From contig JAGVKQ010000010.1 of the NCBI GenBank assembly GCA_020050435.1, positions 1 to 55,354 of the forward strand: a stretch of DNA of 55,354 nucleotides, in the 5' to 3' direction. Under the pieces are notes generated by a model that was given only the letters and a program-made list of their open reading frames with translations, ran no database searches and was not told the origin of the DNA. This stretch comes from Candidatus Caenarcanales bacterium (GTDB taxonomy: Bacteria > Cyanobacteriota > Vampirovibrionia > 2-02-FULL-35-15). The first letter of the stretch is position 1. Each line of letters begins with the position of its first letter. This document shows, in pieces, positions 8,087 through 16,296 of the stretch. The position numbers and the translations under genes were made by a program.

Positions 8087-9214
8087 ATGAACCTTATAAC
8101 AGAAGATATTTTTTTACTTTTATCTAGCTCATTAGACCTTCAACGGTTTAAAATTCTGGTAAAGAAAATTTATGATAAGACTGGTGATTTGTCCTTTCTC
8201 TTATCTGGTGCTGAAAGTGGTAGTGAAACCTCACTCTCCTTCTTTGATAAAGAAAAAATTGACTTTATAAAAAAAGAAATTAAAAAAACTTCCCTTGAGC
8301 AGGTAAAAAAAGATCTCGAATATGAAGCTGTAAGTTTTATTGCATATTCTGACAAACACTACCCCAAAAAACTAAAAGAAATGAATGATTCACCCTTGGG
8401 GCTTTTCTATAGAGGAAATCTAGATCTTTTTAACTCTCTTTCTGTTGCTATAGTAGGAACAAGAAACCCTACAAATTATGGTATTAAGATAACTAAAAGA
8501 ATAACTGAGTTGTTTTCTGAAAAAAAATTAACAATTATAAGCGGGTTGGCTTCTGGGATTGATTCTTGTGCTCATGAAGAAGCCATTATCCTTGGTAAAA
8601 CCATTGCAGTTCTTGGGACGGGGCTAGATAGAATCTATCCTCAGGAAAATAAAAAACTTTTTGATAAGATCATAAAAAATGATAGTTTGATAATATCTGA
8701 ATATCCTTTAGGTGCTGAAGGTATGCCATGGAATTTTCCTCAAAGAAATAGAATTATAAGTGCTTTAAGTGATGCTGTAATAGTAGTTGAAGGAAACCTT
8801 CAAAGTGGTTCTTTAATTACAGCTCGCTTTGCTATAAAACAAGATAAACCTTTATTTGCATTGCCAGGACCTATTGATTCGGCTGAATCTAATGGTCCTA
8901 ATATGCTTATAAAATCTGGTGTGGCAGAGCTTTTGACGTCTGTAGATGATGTTTTTGAAAAAATATCAGATTTAAAATCTTGTGGAGTTCAGGTTCAGAT
9001 TGATTTTAAAGAAAAGACTAAATCTCTAGAGGGATTAAATGAAGCTCAGAAATCTATTTATAAATTGTTGGATAAAGAATCAAAAAGCTTCGATGCTTTG
9101 GTAAATGATACAAAGCTTAATTCAAATGAGCTTCTTAGAAATCTTTCAATGCTTGAATTGAAAGGATATGTTGAGAAGAAGCTAAGTGGTAATTATGAGG
9201 TGATAGATAATTGA
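8087..9214 (+). CDS. dprA: DNA-processing protein DprA
   Basis: A 375-residue DprA/Smf. The protein binds incoming single-stranded DNA and loads RecA during natural transformation. The Rossmann-like core spans about 104-295, with SVAIVGTRNPTNYG (119-132), the SGLASGIDSCAHEEAI motif (152-167), AVLGTGLDRIYPQEN (174-188) and the FPQRNRIISALSDAVIVVE segment (217-235). An N-terminal helical part precedes it and a C-terminal winged-helix-like domain (about 310-375) follows. With ComF at 26837 this hints at competence, though no pilus or ComEC gene is in the window. The start is supported by an adjacent -10 box rather than a ribosome-binding site. Confidence 0.95.
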   Translation: MNLITEDIFLLLSSSLDLQRFKILVKKIYDKTGDLSFLLSGAESGSETSLSFFDKEKIDFIKKEIKKTSLEQVKKDLEYEAVSFIAYSDKHYPKKLKEMNDSPLGLFYRGNLDLFNSLSVAIVGTRNPTNYGIKITKRITELFSEKKLTIISGLASGIDSCAHEEAIILGKTIAVLGTGLDRIYPQENKKLFDKIIKNDSLIISEYPLGAEGMPWNFPQRNRIISALSDAVIVVEGNLQSGSLITARFAIKQDKPLFALPGPIDSAESNGPNMLIKSGVAELLTSVDDVFEKISDLKSCGVQVQIDFKEKTKSLEGLNEAQKSIYKLLDKESKSFDALVNDTKLNSNELLRNLSMLELKGYVEKKLSGNYEVIDN

Positions 9215-9226
9215 AAGGATCCCCCT

Positions 9227-10675
9227 TTATTCACAAATATCAGGAATATTGTTTTGATTTAAATCTTTTTTAGTATTTTTATTTATAGATTTAATTAATC
9301 GTTTGAAAACTGGACTAAAATAGTTTTCATACTTTGTGTATGTGCATCCAGGTTTGTTTCGTTTGGGATTTAGAATCACTCCATTTTGAATATTTGATTT
9401 ACAAGTTAAATCATCTAGGCTTAAAAGAATTGACCTCTCTAAAGAGAGTAAATTAGAGGTGGATTTTTTGCAATTAACTTGGTCAATATTAGTAACAGTC
9501 TCATCTATTAGTTGAGCTTGTTCTAAAATCTTGTCTGTTATGTTACCTGAACTTAAACTATTAAGAATTTTAGCCTTCTCAACTAGTGATTTGGAGTCAT
9601 TTATAAGTTCATTAATAGGCTCAGTTTCAGGTTCTGATGTAGTATCTATTACGGAAATCATATTATAAAATGGATTTGATATATAAAGTAAATTTGAATT
9701 TGGATTTAAAGATAAGTGAATATCTTTTTGAAATACTGGGAAAGCATTAAAGCTATTCGTTTGTTCCACATGTACTAAATCTTTAATTTTATTAGAAGCA
9801 CCATCCACAATAATCAGAAGATTTAAATTTTTATCAAACAAATAGACTTCATTACTATTAGAGTTAACTGCGATATCAGTTGCAAAACCAATATTTATAG
9901 GTTTAATCTTTGTTTGACTAACTTTATTTGTAAAACCATTTATTACTTTTAATGAAGAGGAACTGCCAGATGCATATATGTTGTTTGTTTTACTGTTAAT
10001 AGCTATAGAAGAAAAATCATCAATATGAAAAATGCTTATAGTTGATTCTAATGTATCAGTTTCTCCATTAATCACAGTTAGATTTTTTGAATCTAATGCA
10101 TATATTTTATTTGTTTCCTCGTTTATAGAAATATCATTGGGCGTATTAAAAGAAGCAGTTTCTATAGTTTTTATTTTTTCATTTGTAAAGCCATTTAAAA
10201 CAACAATTGCATCTTTAGATGTAGCGTATATCTTGTTGGTTTTTGAATTAAATTCAACGTTTTTATTATCAGTAGCGACATAAGTTAGTATGCCTGCTAA
10301 TGGTTCACAACTATTTTTTTCTATACTTACTATGTCTATTTCACTTGTACAACTGGAACCATAGATTTTATCTGCACTTGAATTTATAGCTATTCCACAG
10401 CGTATTAAACAAGGGTTTAGTTGTGACAAAACAGTATTTGAGCTACCATCAATAACTAAGATCCCATCTAGGGATTTATCATTTTCCACATCAAAACCTG
10501 ATTTTACTATATATATTTTATTTTTTTCTTTATCTATAGATATTGATCCTGGTTCAGCGTCTACATCAATAGTCTTAAGTATTGATGCTGCATAAACATT
10601 TTTGGTGCTAATAAAAAAAGAGAAAATAATAAAACTAATAATGAACAATATTTTTTTATTTAATTCTTGGTTCAT
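9227..10675 (-). CDS. Secreted YVTN-type beta-propeller protein
   Basis: A 482-residue exported protein. Residues 1-29 are a signal peptide (lysine, then an Ile/Phe-rich core, cleavage near VYA-AS). Residues about 30-340 contain repeats of the YVTN/NHL type, recurring as INxxTNKIYAxxx followed by LxVINGxTN, that build a beta-propeller. The C-terminal region holds four Cys and ends with DLNQNNIPDICE, an EF-hand-like calcium loop of the kind seen at the ends of secreted proteins. The gene starts 3 bp after cimA and is probably cotranscribed with it, although no shared role is evident. Such proteins usually act in surface binding or as scaffolds; the ligand is unknown. Confidence 0.8.
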   Translation of the reverse strand: MNQELNKKILFIISFIIFSFFISTKNVYAASILKTIDVDAEPGSISIDKEKNKIYIVKSGFDVENDKSLDGILVIDGSSNTVLSQLNPCLIRCGIAINSSADKIYGSSCTSEIDIVSIEKNSCEPLAGILTYVATDNKNVEFNSKTNKIYATSKDAIVVLNGFTNEKIKTIETASFNTPNDISINEETNKIYALDSKNLTVINGETDTLESTISIFHIDDFSSIAINSKTNNIYASGSSSSLKVINGFTNKVSQTKIKPINIGFATDIAVNSNSNEVYLFDKNLNLLIIVDGASNKIKDLVHVEQTNSFNAFPVFQKDIHLSLNPNSNLLYISNPFYNMISVIDTTSEPETEPINELINDSKSLVEKAKILNSLSSGNITDKILEQAQLIDETVTNIDQVNCKKSTSNLLSLERSILLSLDDLTCKSNIQNGVILNPKRNKPGCTYTKYENYFSPVFKRLIKSINKNTKKDLNQNNIPDICE

Positions 10676-10678
10676 ATG

Positions 10679-12307
10679 TCAATTTGTAATATCAATATGT
10701 GCTGAATGTGATGGTTTTGTTGTGGATTCGCTAAGAGGTTTTTGTTTAGACTTAAACCATAAACCATATTCAAGACTATCTGTAATTGCTGACCAGGTAG
10801 CTTCTATAATATTTCCACTGACACCGATAGTATCCCAAATGTTTTCTCCATCAGTGGTTTCTACGTGAACTCTTGTTTTTGCTGCTGAACCATCGTGACT
10901 GTCTACAATTCTTACTTTGAAATCTAAAAGTTTAAATTCTTTTAAAATTGGATAATAGTGATTCAATGCTTTTCTAAGAGCATTGTCCAAAGCATTTCCT
11001 GGACCTACTCCAAGGCTAGCTGTATGAATAACTTCACCTTTAACTTTAATTCTTACTGTAGCCTCTGCAAGCTGTTTAGAGCTGGTAGTTACTCTATAAT
11101 CAATCAATTCGAAAAACTTAGGCTTTTGATTTAAAAGCTCGAGAAGTAAAAGTGTGAAGCTGGCATCTGCTCCTTCAAATTGGTAACCCTTGTTCTCTAA
11201 TTCTTTAATCTTCTTTAAAAGATCTTTTGCTGTTTCTTTTGGATCTAAGCCTAAATCTAAATCATATTTTTTTGCAACTGAAAGAACATTTGAAATGCCT
11301 GACTGCTCACTTACGATAATTCTGTTTGTATTTCCAATGCTTTCTGGACTTATATGCTCATATGTTCTGCTGTCTTTTTGAACTGCACTAGCATGTAATC
11401 CACCTTTATGTGTAAAAGCAGAAAAGCCTACAAAAGCCTGGTGATCATTAGGGTTTAAGTTTAAGATACTGGATATTTGTCTGGAAATAGGAGTTAATGT
11501 TTTTATATTTTCACCAGGCAAAACATTTTTTTTATATTTAAGTTCTAGATTAGCAATGATAGAAACAAGATTTGCATTTCCACAACGCTCACCTATACCA
11601 TTGATAGTGCCTTGTATTTGCCTTGCTCCAGCTTCGTAGGCTATTAGAGAGTTTGCTACTGCTAATTCACAGTCATTATGACAGTGAACACCAATTATTG
11701 TTTTATTTCCAATTGTTTCTTTAGCTTTACTTACTGCTATTTTTACTTCTTCAGGGAGTGTTCCACCATTTGTGTCACAGAGAACTACGCCATCAGCTCC
11801 AGCATCACTGGCAGTTTTAATTACACTTAAAGCATATTCAGGGTTTGATTTAAAACTATCAAAAAAATGTTCTGAATCAAAGAAAACTTTTTTACCTTGT
11901 GATTTTAAAAACTCAATACTGTCTTTAATCATGTTTAGGTTTTCTTCTTTAGAAACACCGAGAGCAATTTCTACGTGCATGTCCCAAGTTTTGCCTACAA
12001 TTGTTATGTATTCTGTTTTAGCTTGAAGCAGAGCACTTAAGATAACATCATTTTGTGGCTTTGCATTTGCTCTTCTTGTACTTCCAAAAGCCACTAACTT
12101 TGCATTTTTTAAATTTAATTCATTTGCTTTTTTGAAAAACTCTACATCTTTTGGATTTGCACCAGGCCATCCACCTTCTATGAAATCTACTCCTAATTCA
12201 TCTAGTAATTTTGTAATTTTTATCTTGTCATCAGCAGAGAGTGAAATGCCTTCCATTTGGGCACCATCTCTTAATGTTGTATCGTATATTTGTATATCTT
12301 TTGACAT
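10679..12307 (-). CDS. cimA: (R)-citramalate synthase
   Basis: A 542-residue enzyme of the LeuA/citramalate synthase family. It would condense acetyl-CoA with pyruvate to give citramalate, the threonine-independent route to 2-oxobutanoate for isoleucine. The DTTLRDGAQMEGI motif (9-21) opens the TIM barrel; GVHCHNDCELAVAN carries the metal-binding His pair. A C-terminal allosteric LeuA_dimer-type domain begins around residue 400, with GVGPGNALDNALRKAL and HDGSAAKTRV. The length and GGWPGANPKD (41-50) fit the CimA subclass rather than LeuA or homocitrate synthase. The YVTN gene follows 3 bp downstream. Confidence 0.92.
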   Translation of the reverse strand: MSKDIQIYDTTLRDGAQMEGISLSADDKIKITKLLDELGVDFIEGGWPGANPKDVEFFKKANELNLKNAKLVAFGSTRRANAKPQNDVILSALLQAKTEYITIVGKTWDMHVEIALGVSKEENLNMIKDSIEFLKSQGKKVFFDSEHFFDSFKSNPEYALSVIKTASDAGADGVVLCDTNGGTLPEEVKIAVSKAKETIGNKTIIGVHCHNDCELAVANSLIAYEAGARQIQGTINGIGERCGNANLVSIIANLELKYKKNVLPGENIKTLTPISRQISSILNLNPNDHQAFVGFSAFTHKGGLHASAVQKDSRTYEHISPESIGNTNRIIVSEQSGISNVLSVAKKYDLDLGLDPKETAKDLLKKIKELENKGYQFEGADASFTLLLLELLNQKPKFFELIDYRVTTSSKQLAEATVRIKVKGEVIHTASLGVGPGNALDNALRKALNHYYPILKEFKLLDFKVRIVDSHDGSAAKTRVHVETTDGENIWDTIGVSGNIIEATWSAITDSLEYGLWFKSKQKPLSESTTKPSHSAHIDITN

Positions 12308-12445
12308 TGATTCTAGAGTTAATATATTAACCCGTTATTACTGCTTTGTGATCACTTTTAGAAAGTCTTAAACATTGATAGAATTAATCCTTGTGAATTA
12401 GATTTTTCTAATTTCCTGAAGTCTGATTATCTAGTGTTCTAATAT

Positions 12446-12525
12446 GTCCGAGTGGCGGAATTGGTATACGCGCACGTTTAAGGGGCGTGTGAGCAATCAT
12501 AAGGGTTCAAGTCCCTTCTCGGACA
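12446..12525 (+). tRNA. tRNA-Leu, anticodon AAG by folding
   Basis: A complete class II tRNA. The acceptor stem is GTCCGAG/CTCGGAC (12446-12452 with 12518-12524), discriminator A at 12525, no encoded CCA. D stem GCG/CGC with a GG-containing loop. T arm AAGGG-TTCAAGT-CCCTT. The short variable arm is TGA-GCAA-TCA. The only 5-bp anticodon stem that pairs is CACGT/GCGTG (12473-12477 with 12485-12489), leaving loop TTAAGGG and anticodon AAG (12480-12482). G37 fits a CUN-reading tRNA-Leu. Reading the loop one base earlier gives TAA, but then the stem does not pair. A34 would need TadA deamination to inosine to read CUC and CUA. Confidence 0.9.
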
Positions 12526-12574
12526 GATTAGAGAACTAGTAAAAGCTAATGGTGTAAATCCGTAGAATAGTTTT

Positions 12575-13942
12575 TTATAAACTATCACGAAACTCTTCTA
12601 GTTTATGAAGCGATTTTGAGGAATCAGTTCCTACTATAAATACTGCAAAGTTTTCTTTTGTGAAAATTTCATTTGCTAGCCTTTTTAAATCTTCTGAAGT
12701 TATTGAATATGATCTAATGTATCTCTCAGTCATGTCTCCCGAGAAATTAGGATCTAGAATATGTGTTCTAGAGTTATACCAGTTTATTGTATTTAAATCT
12801 TCTGACCTGGCTAAATGAGACTTTTTATAAATCCTCTGAACTTCTTTTAAGTCTTTTTCGGGGATACCATTTTTTTTCATTTCATGAATAATTTCACTCA
12901 TTAGTTCTAAAGCCCTATTTAACTTATCATTTGATAATGAGGAGGAAATTATAGTTGCTCCACCACCCCAAAGATCATAATTATATGAACCAATACCATA
13001 TACGAGCCCATTTTGGTGTCTAATTCTTTTTTCAAGCTCTCTACTTAAATAAGAGCATAAAAAATGGATCTTGTAACAGTCATTGTTTAAAGCTAAAGGA
13101 ACAGATTTGAATCCCATTGTGAAATGAACTAAATCTGTTCTTTGCTCTAGACAGCCAATGGTAGGAGTAAATGATAATTCTGGAACAGGATGTGGATTTA
13201 AATTTCTAGTTTGGAATAAAGAAGAAAACTCTTCTATCTGATGAATGTTTGTTCCTAAATCTGTAAAGTTTCCCGAAAGAGTAAAAATTGTATTATTAGG
13301 AGGAAAATATAATGAGTGAAAATCTTCTACATCTGTAATTGCTATTTGACGAATTGAATCTTTATTTCCTATTCCATATTTAGAGTAGGGATGATCTTTC
13401 CATATCCCATTGAGTAATTCCCAAAAAGCTATATCTGCTGGTTCTAGAGAATCATAATGTTTGTCATGCTCATTTTCTATTACTGATCTTTCTAATTCCA
13501 TTGCTTCAACTCTTACATCTCTTTCATATAATAAATGCAATTGTAGAGATAAAGCTGGATTAAATGCTTCACGAGTAGTTTCTATATAGAACTCACTAGT
13601 ATCACGACTAGTCTTGGCATTTCTATTAGCGCCTAAACTTTTACATGCACTTACTGCCTCTTCTTTGGTTATACCTTTTGCTCCAGCAGAAATCATATGT
13701 TCTGTATAGTGAGCTAAACCTGGCAAACTCCCATCATTTCTTGAACCACCTCTAACATATGCAGTAAATCTAACGTTTGCTGCTTTTGTATTTTCAGCAA
13801 TAACTAAAGCCCCAGATGATAATCTATGGATTTGAGGATAACCAAAAGGAAATAACTCATCTCTGGTAGGTACTATTACTGGAGTCGTGGCATACATTGC
13901 AATGCCACTTTTCACAGCTTCAATACCAGTTACTAAAATCAT
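12575..13942 (-). CDS. M16-family zinc metallopeptidase (insulinase-like)
   Basis: A 455-residue single-unit M16 peptidase. The inverted zinc motif HxxEH is at His78-Tyr-Thr-Glu81-His82 (LAHYTEHM), and the distal zinc ligand is Glu158 in ENEHDKH, resembling insulysin's SEHEKN. The conserved R/Y pair near the C-terminal half-domain seems retained (HQNGLVYGIGSYNYD). It would degrade peptides; there is no signal peptide, so it is likely cytoplasmic. Many bacterial M16 proteins work as pairs with an inactive partner, but no second M16 gene is adjacent. The start has no Shine-Dalgarno; TATAAT lies 10 nt upstream. Confidence 0.9.
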   Translation of the reverse strand: MILVTGIEAVKSGIAMYATTPVIVPTRDELFPFGYPQIHRLSSGALVIAENTKAANVRFTAYVRGGSRNDGSLPGLAHYTEHMISAGAKGITKEEAVSACKSLGANRNAKTSRDTSEFYIETTREAFNPALSLQLHLLYERDVRVEAMELERSVIENEHDKHYDSLEPADIAFWELLNGIWKDHPYSKYGIGNKDSIRQIAITDVEDFHSLYFPPNNTIFTLSGNFTDLGTNIHQIEEFSSLFQTRNLNPHPVPELSFTPTIGCLEQRTDLVHFTMGFKSVPLALNNDCYKIHFLCSYLSRELEKRIRHQNGLVYGIGSYNYDLWGGGATIISSSLSNDKLNRALELMSEIIHEMKKNGIPEKDLKEVQRIYKKSHLARSEDLNTINWYNSRTHILDPNFSGDMTERYIRSYSITSEDLKRLANEIFTKENFAVFIVGTDSSKSLHKLEEFRDSL

Positions 13943-13952
13943 AATTGTGACT

Positions 13953-13958
13953 ATTATA
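13953..13958 (-). promoter_or_regulatory. -10 box close to the M16 peptidase start
   Basis: On the minus strand TATAAT ends 10 nt before the ATG at 13942, so the 5' leader would be about 3-4 nt. No ribosome-binding site lies between. Confidence 0.45.
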
Positions 13959-13999
13959 CAATATAAGAAATATCAAAAATGTATATCTTAGAAGTCAAT

Positions 14000-15958
14000 C
14001 TAATTCTTTTTCTTCCTAAAAAGTGAGAATTTCTTCTTTTTTGGATTAAGAGATTTAGGACTCTCAGAGCTCATAGCTTCAGAATTTTGTGGCTTTGTAG
14101 TTTCTTGTTTTTGATTAGTCTTATTTTCAATAGTAGGGTTTTTAAGTTCTTCTGGACTTGGTGAAGGGGAAGGTGATGGTAAAGGCTCAGCCTGTTTTAT
14201 TTTTTGTGTAAAGTAATGCTCATAAATTTTCTTAGCAACCGGTGCTGCTACTGAGCCACCATGCCCTGCTTTTTCAGCAAAAACTACTACTGCTATTTCA
14301 GGATTTTCAGCTGGTGCATAAGATGCAAACCAACCATGTGTTTTATGTGAACCTGGTACTTCTGCTGAACCCGTTTTTCCTGCAACCATAGCTAATTCAA
14401 TTTTGCTAGCTCCACCAGTCCCACTTTCTACACATGTTTCAAGACCTGCTTTAACTACTCTCATAAGCGCTGGGTCGAGCTTATAGGTGTCTGGTGGCTC
14501 TACAGGTTTCAAGTAATCATTTATTTTTCTTACTACATGTAATTTTGGAACTGTACTTCCAGTAGCAATCGCACTATACATTCTTGCTGCCTGAACGGGT
14601 GTAATTAAAAGAAAGCTTTGACCGATTGAATAATGAAGAGTATTCCCAGGATACCAATCTTCTTTTATATGTTCTTTTTTCCACTTTGGATCGGGAATAA
14701 TTCCTTTTTCTTCTGCCAGAAGCTCAATTCCAGTTTTCTTTCCACCACCTAATTTTTTACCCCACCATCTAATTTGATCTGGTTTAAGTCTTTTTCCTAT
14801 TTGATAAAATGCAGTATCACGAGACCATGCAAGTGCCTGTACTAGATTTAAATTATCTTCTTTAGATGTCCAGTCACCAAACCTTGTACTGCCTAGATAA
14901 ACAGCACCGCTTACATGAAATATTTCATTAGGTTGTACTACCATAGCAGAGAGCCCTGCAATTAATGTAATGGGTTTCCAGATGCTTCCTGGCACATAAC
15001 CCAGAAGAGCTCTATTTATAAATGCTTTTTTAGTTATAAGACTTGACCAGAGTGCACCTGGTAGGGGTTTTGTAAAAATATTCGGATCAAAGTTTGGGTA
15101 ACTTGCTAATGCTAAAACTTCTCCGTTATTTGGATTTACTGCTACTACTGCACCATTGATTTTTGCATCTTTCATAGCATCTTCTGCTGCTTTTTGTAAG
15201 TCTAAATCTAATGTTAAATAAACATTTTTTCCAGGTATTGGATCGACATGAATAATGCCTTTATCAAAATCAGGATAAATAGGTTTCCCAAATCTGTCTA
15301 CTGCTACTATTGTTTTTCCATCAGTACCACGGATGATTTCATCAAAAAGTTTTTCAACACCAGACTTTCCTACGATATCTCCGAGTTTTCTTTCTGGTCT
15401 ATTATTTAATTCACGCTCATCTATTTGTGCTGTATAGCCCAGTACATGAGAAGCAAGTGCCCCATTTGGATAAAATCTTATTGGTTCTTCCTGAATGCTT
15501 ATCCCTGGAAGAAGGTGTTGCTTTTCAACTATTTGAATAGCCTCTTCAATACTTATGTCACTTACAATTCTTACGGGTAATGCAGCATCTTCGGGAAGAT
15601 TGAAAAATCTTTGTTTAACTTTTCTTGAATTATTCTTTAGTATCTTGGAAAGGGTCTTATAAACTTTTACTTTATCTTCTTTCTTTTTCAATTTGTTTGG
15701 ATAAGCAATTATTGAAATTGATTGTCTGCTTGTAGCAAAAACTTTTCCATTTCTGTCATAAATAATTCCTCTTGGAGCAAATAAAATAGAAATTCTGGAT
15801 GTGGAATATTGGGCTCTTTCAGCAAAAGACTTATATTTAAAAACTTGAAGATAAAAAAGTCTAAAAATTAGTACTATTCCGATTAATATAGTAATTCCAT
15901 ATAAAACTGAAATTTTAAAGTCTTTTGTTTTTGAATCTTCAATATCTTGGGAAAACAT
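14000..15958 (-). CDS. mrdA: Penicillin-binding protein 2
   Basis: A 652-residue class B PBP, the transpeptidase of the elongasome that works with RodA, MreB and MreC (mreBC are at 32793). One membrane anchor at about 17-38. The dimerisation (pedestal) domain includes APRGIIYDRNG (61-71). The transpeptidase motifs are SxxK Ser325-Ile-Trp-Lys328, SxD Ser379-Arg-Asp381 (the PBP2 variant of SxN) and KTG 528-530. The C-terminal tail after about 590 is unusual: a Ser-Pro repeat, then a disordered Lys/Gln/Thr-rich stretch ending in a strongly basic cluster. TAGAAT lies 9 nt before the ATG and there is no Shine-Dalgarno. Confidence 0.93.
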   Translation of the reverse strand: MFSQDIEDSKTKDFKISVLYGITILIGIVLIFRLFYLQVFKYKSFAERAQYSTSRISILFAPRGIIYDRNGKVFATSRQSISIIAYPNKLKKKEDKVKVYKTLSKILKNNSRKVKQRFFNLPEDAALPVRIVSDISIEEAIQIVEKQHLLPGISIQEEPIRFYPNGALASHVLGYTAQIDERELNNRPERKLGDIVGKSGVEKLFDEIIRGTDGKTIVAVDRFGKPIYPDFDKGIIHVDPIPGKNVYLTLDLDLQKAAEDAMKDAKINGAVVAVNPNNGEVLALASYPNFDPNIFTKPLPGALWSSLITKKAFINRALLGYVPGSIWKPITLIAGLSAMVVQPNEIFHVSGAVYLGSTRFGDWTSKEDNLNLVQALAWSRDTAFYQIGKRLKPDQIRWWGKKLGGGKKTGIELLAEEKGIIPDPKWKKEHIKEDWYPGNTLHYSIGQSFLLITPVQAARMYSAIATGSTVPKLHVVRKINDYLKPVEPPDTYKLDPALMRVVKAGLETCVESGTGGASKIELAMVAGKTGSAEVPGSHKTHGWFASYAPAENPEIAVVVFAEKAGHGGSVAAPVAKKIYEHYFTQKIKQAEPLPSPSPSPSPEELKNPTIENKTNQKQETTKPQNSEAMSSESPKSLNPKKKKFSLFRKKKN

Positions 15959-15967
15959 TTGAGAACT

Positions 15968-15973
15968 ATTCTA
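15968..15973 (-). promoter_or_regulatory. -10 box close to the mrdA start
   Basis: On the minus strand TAGAAT ends 9 nt before the mrdA ATG at 15958, with no Shine-Dalgarno between, predicting a leader of about 2 nt. Confidence 0.45.
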
Positions 15974-16192
15974 ACTTTTTAAGAACAAGGACTATAGGAC
16001 TATGAAGGCAAATAAGGCATATATGATAACAATGTGTGATACTTCAAGTATTCTCTATGATTTAACAATCAGTTCTGTATTTATGAAATAATAGAAGTGA
16101 ATTTGGGTAGATATTTATTGGATTAAAGTTTATCTAAAGACGTCTAAGAAAGTAGGGTAGCACCTAAATTAATTTTCTAATTCACAAAGTAA

Positions 16193-16269
16193 AGGATCTG
16201 TCCGATTTATTCGGCAGATCCTGTCAAGTGAAAGGGGTTAGCAAAAAAAGCACAAGCTTGTCTTGTGCT
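16193..16269 (+). promoter_or_regulatory. Double-hairpin leader before the glutamate dehydrogenase gene
   Basis: The 338-bp gap between divergent mrdA and gdhA holds no ORF. It contains two strong hairpins just before the gdhA ribosome-binding site. The first, 16193-16222, pairs AGGATCTG with CAGATCCT and extends with CCGA/TCGG. The second, 16249-16269, pairs AGCACAAG with CTTGTGCT around a 5-nt loop and follows a run of seven A. Neither is followed by a U-run, so they look like leader regulation or mRNA stabilisation rather than termination. I see no match to the glutamine riboswitch. I recognise nothing in 15974-16190. Confidence 0.45.
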
Positions 16270-16296
16270 AAATAAATTAACAAAGGAGTTAATTTT

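Noticed and set aside
12478-12484. Anticodon TAA for the tRNA-Leu
   Set aside because: Placing TAA at 34-36 breaks the anticodon stem (G-G and A-C mismatches); AAG gives a full 5-bp stem.
16193-16269. Glutamine riboswitch before gdhA
   Set aside because: The conserved glnA-motif core is not present; only generic hairpins are seen.
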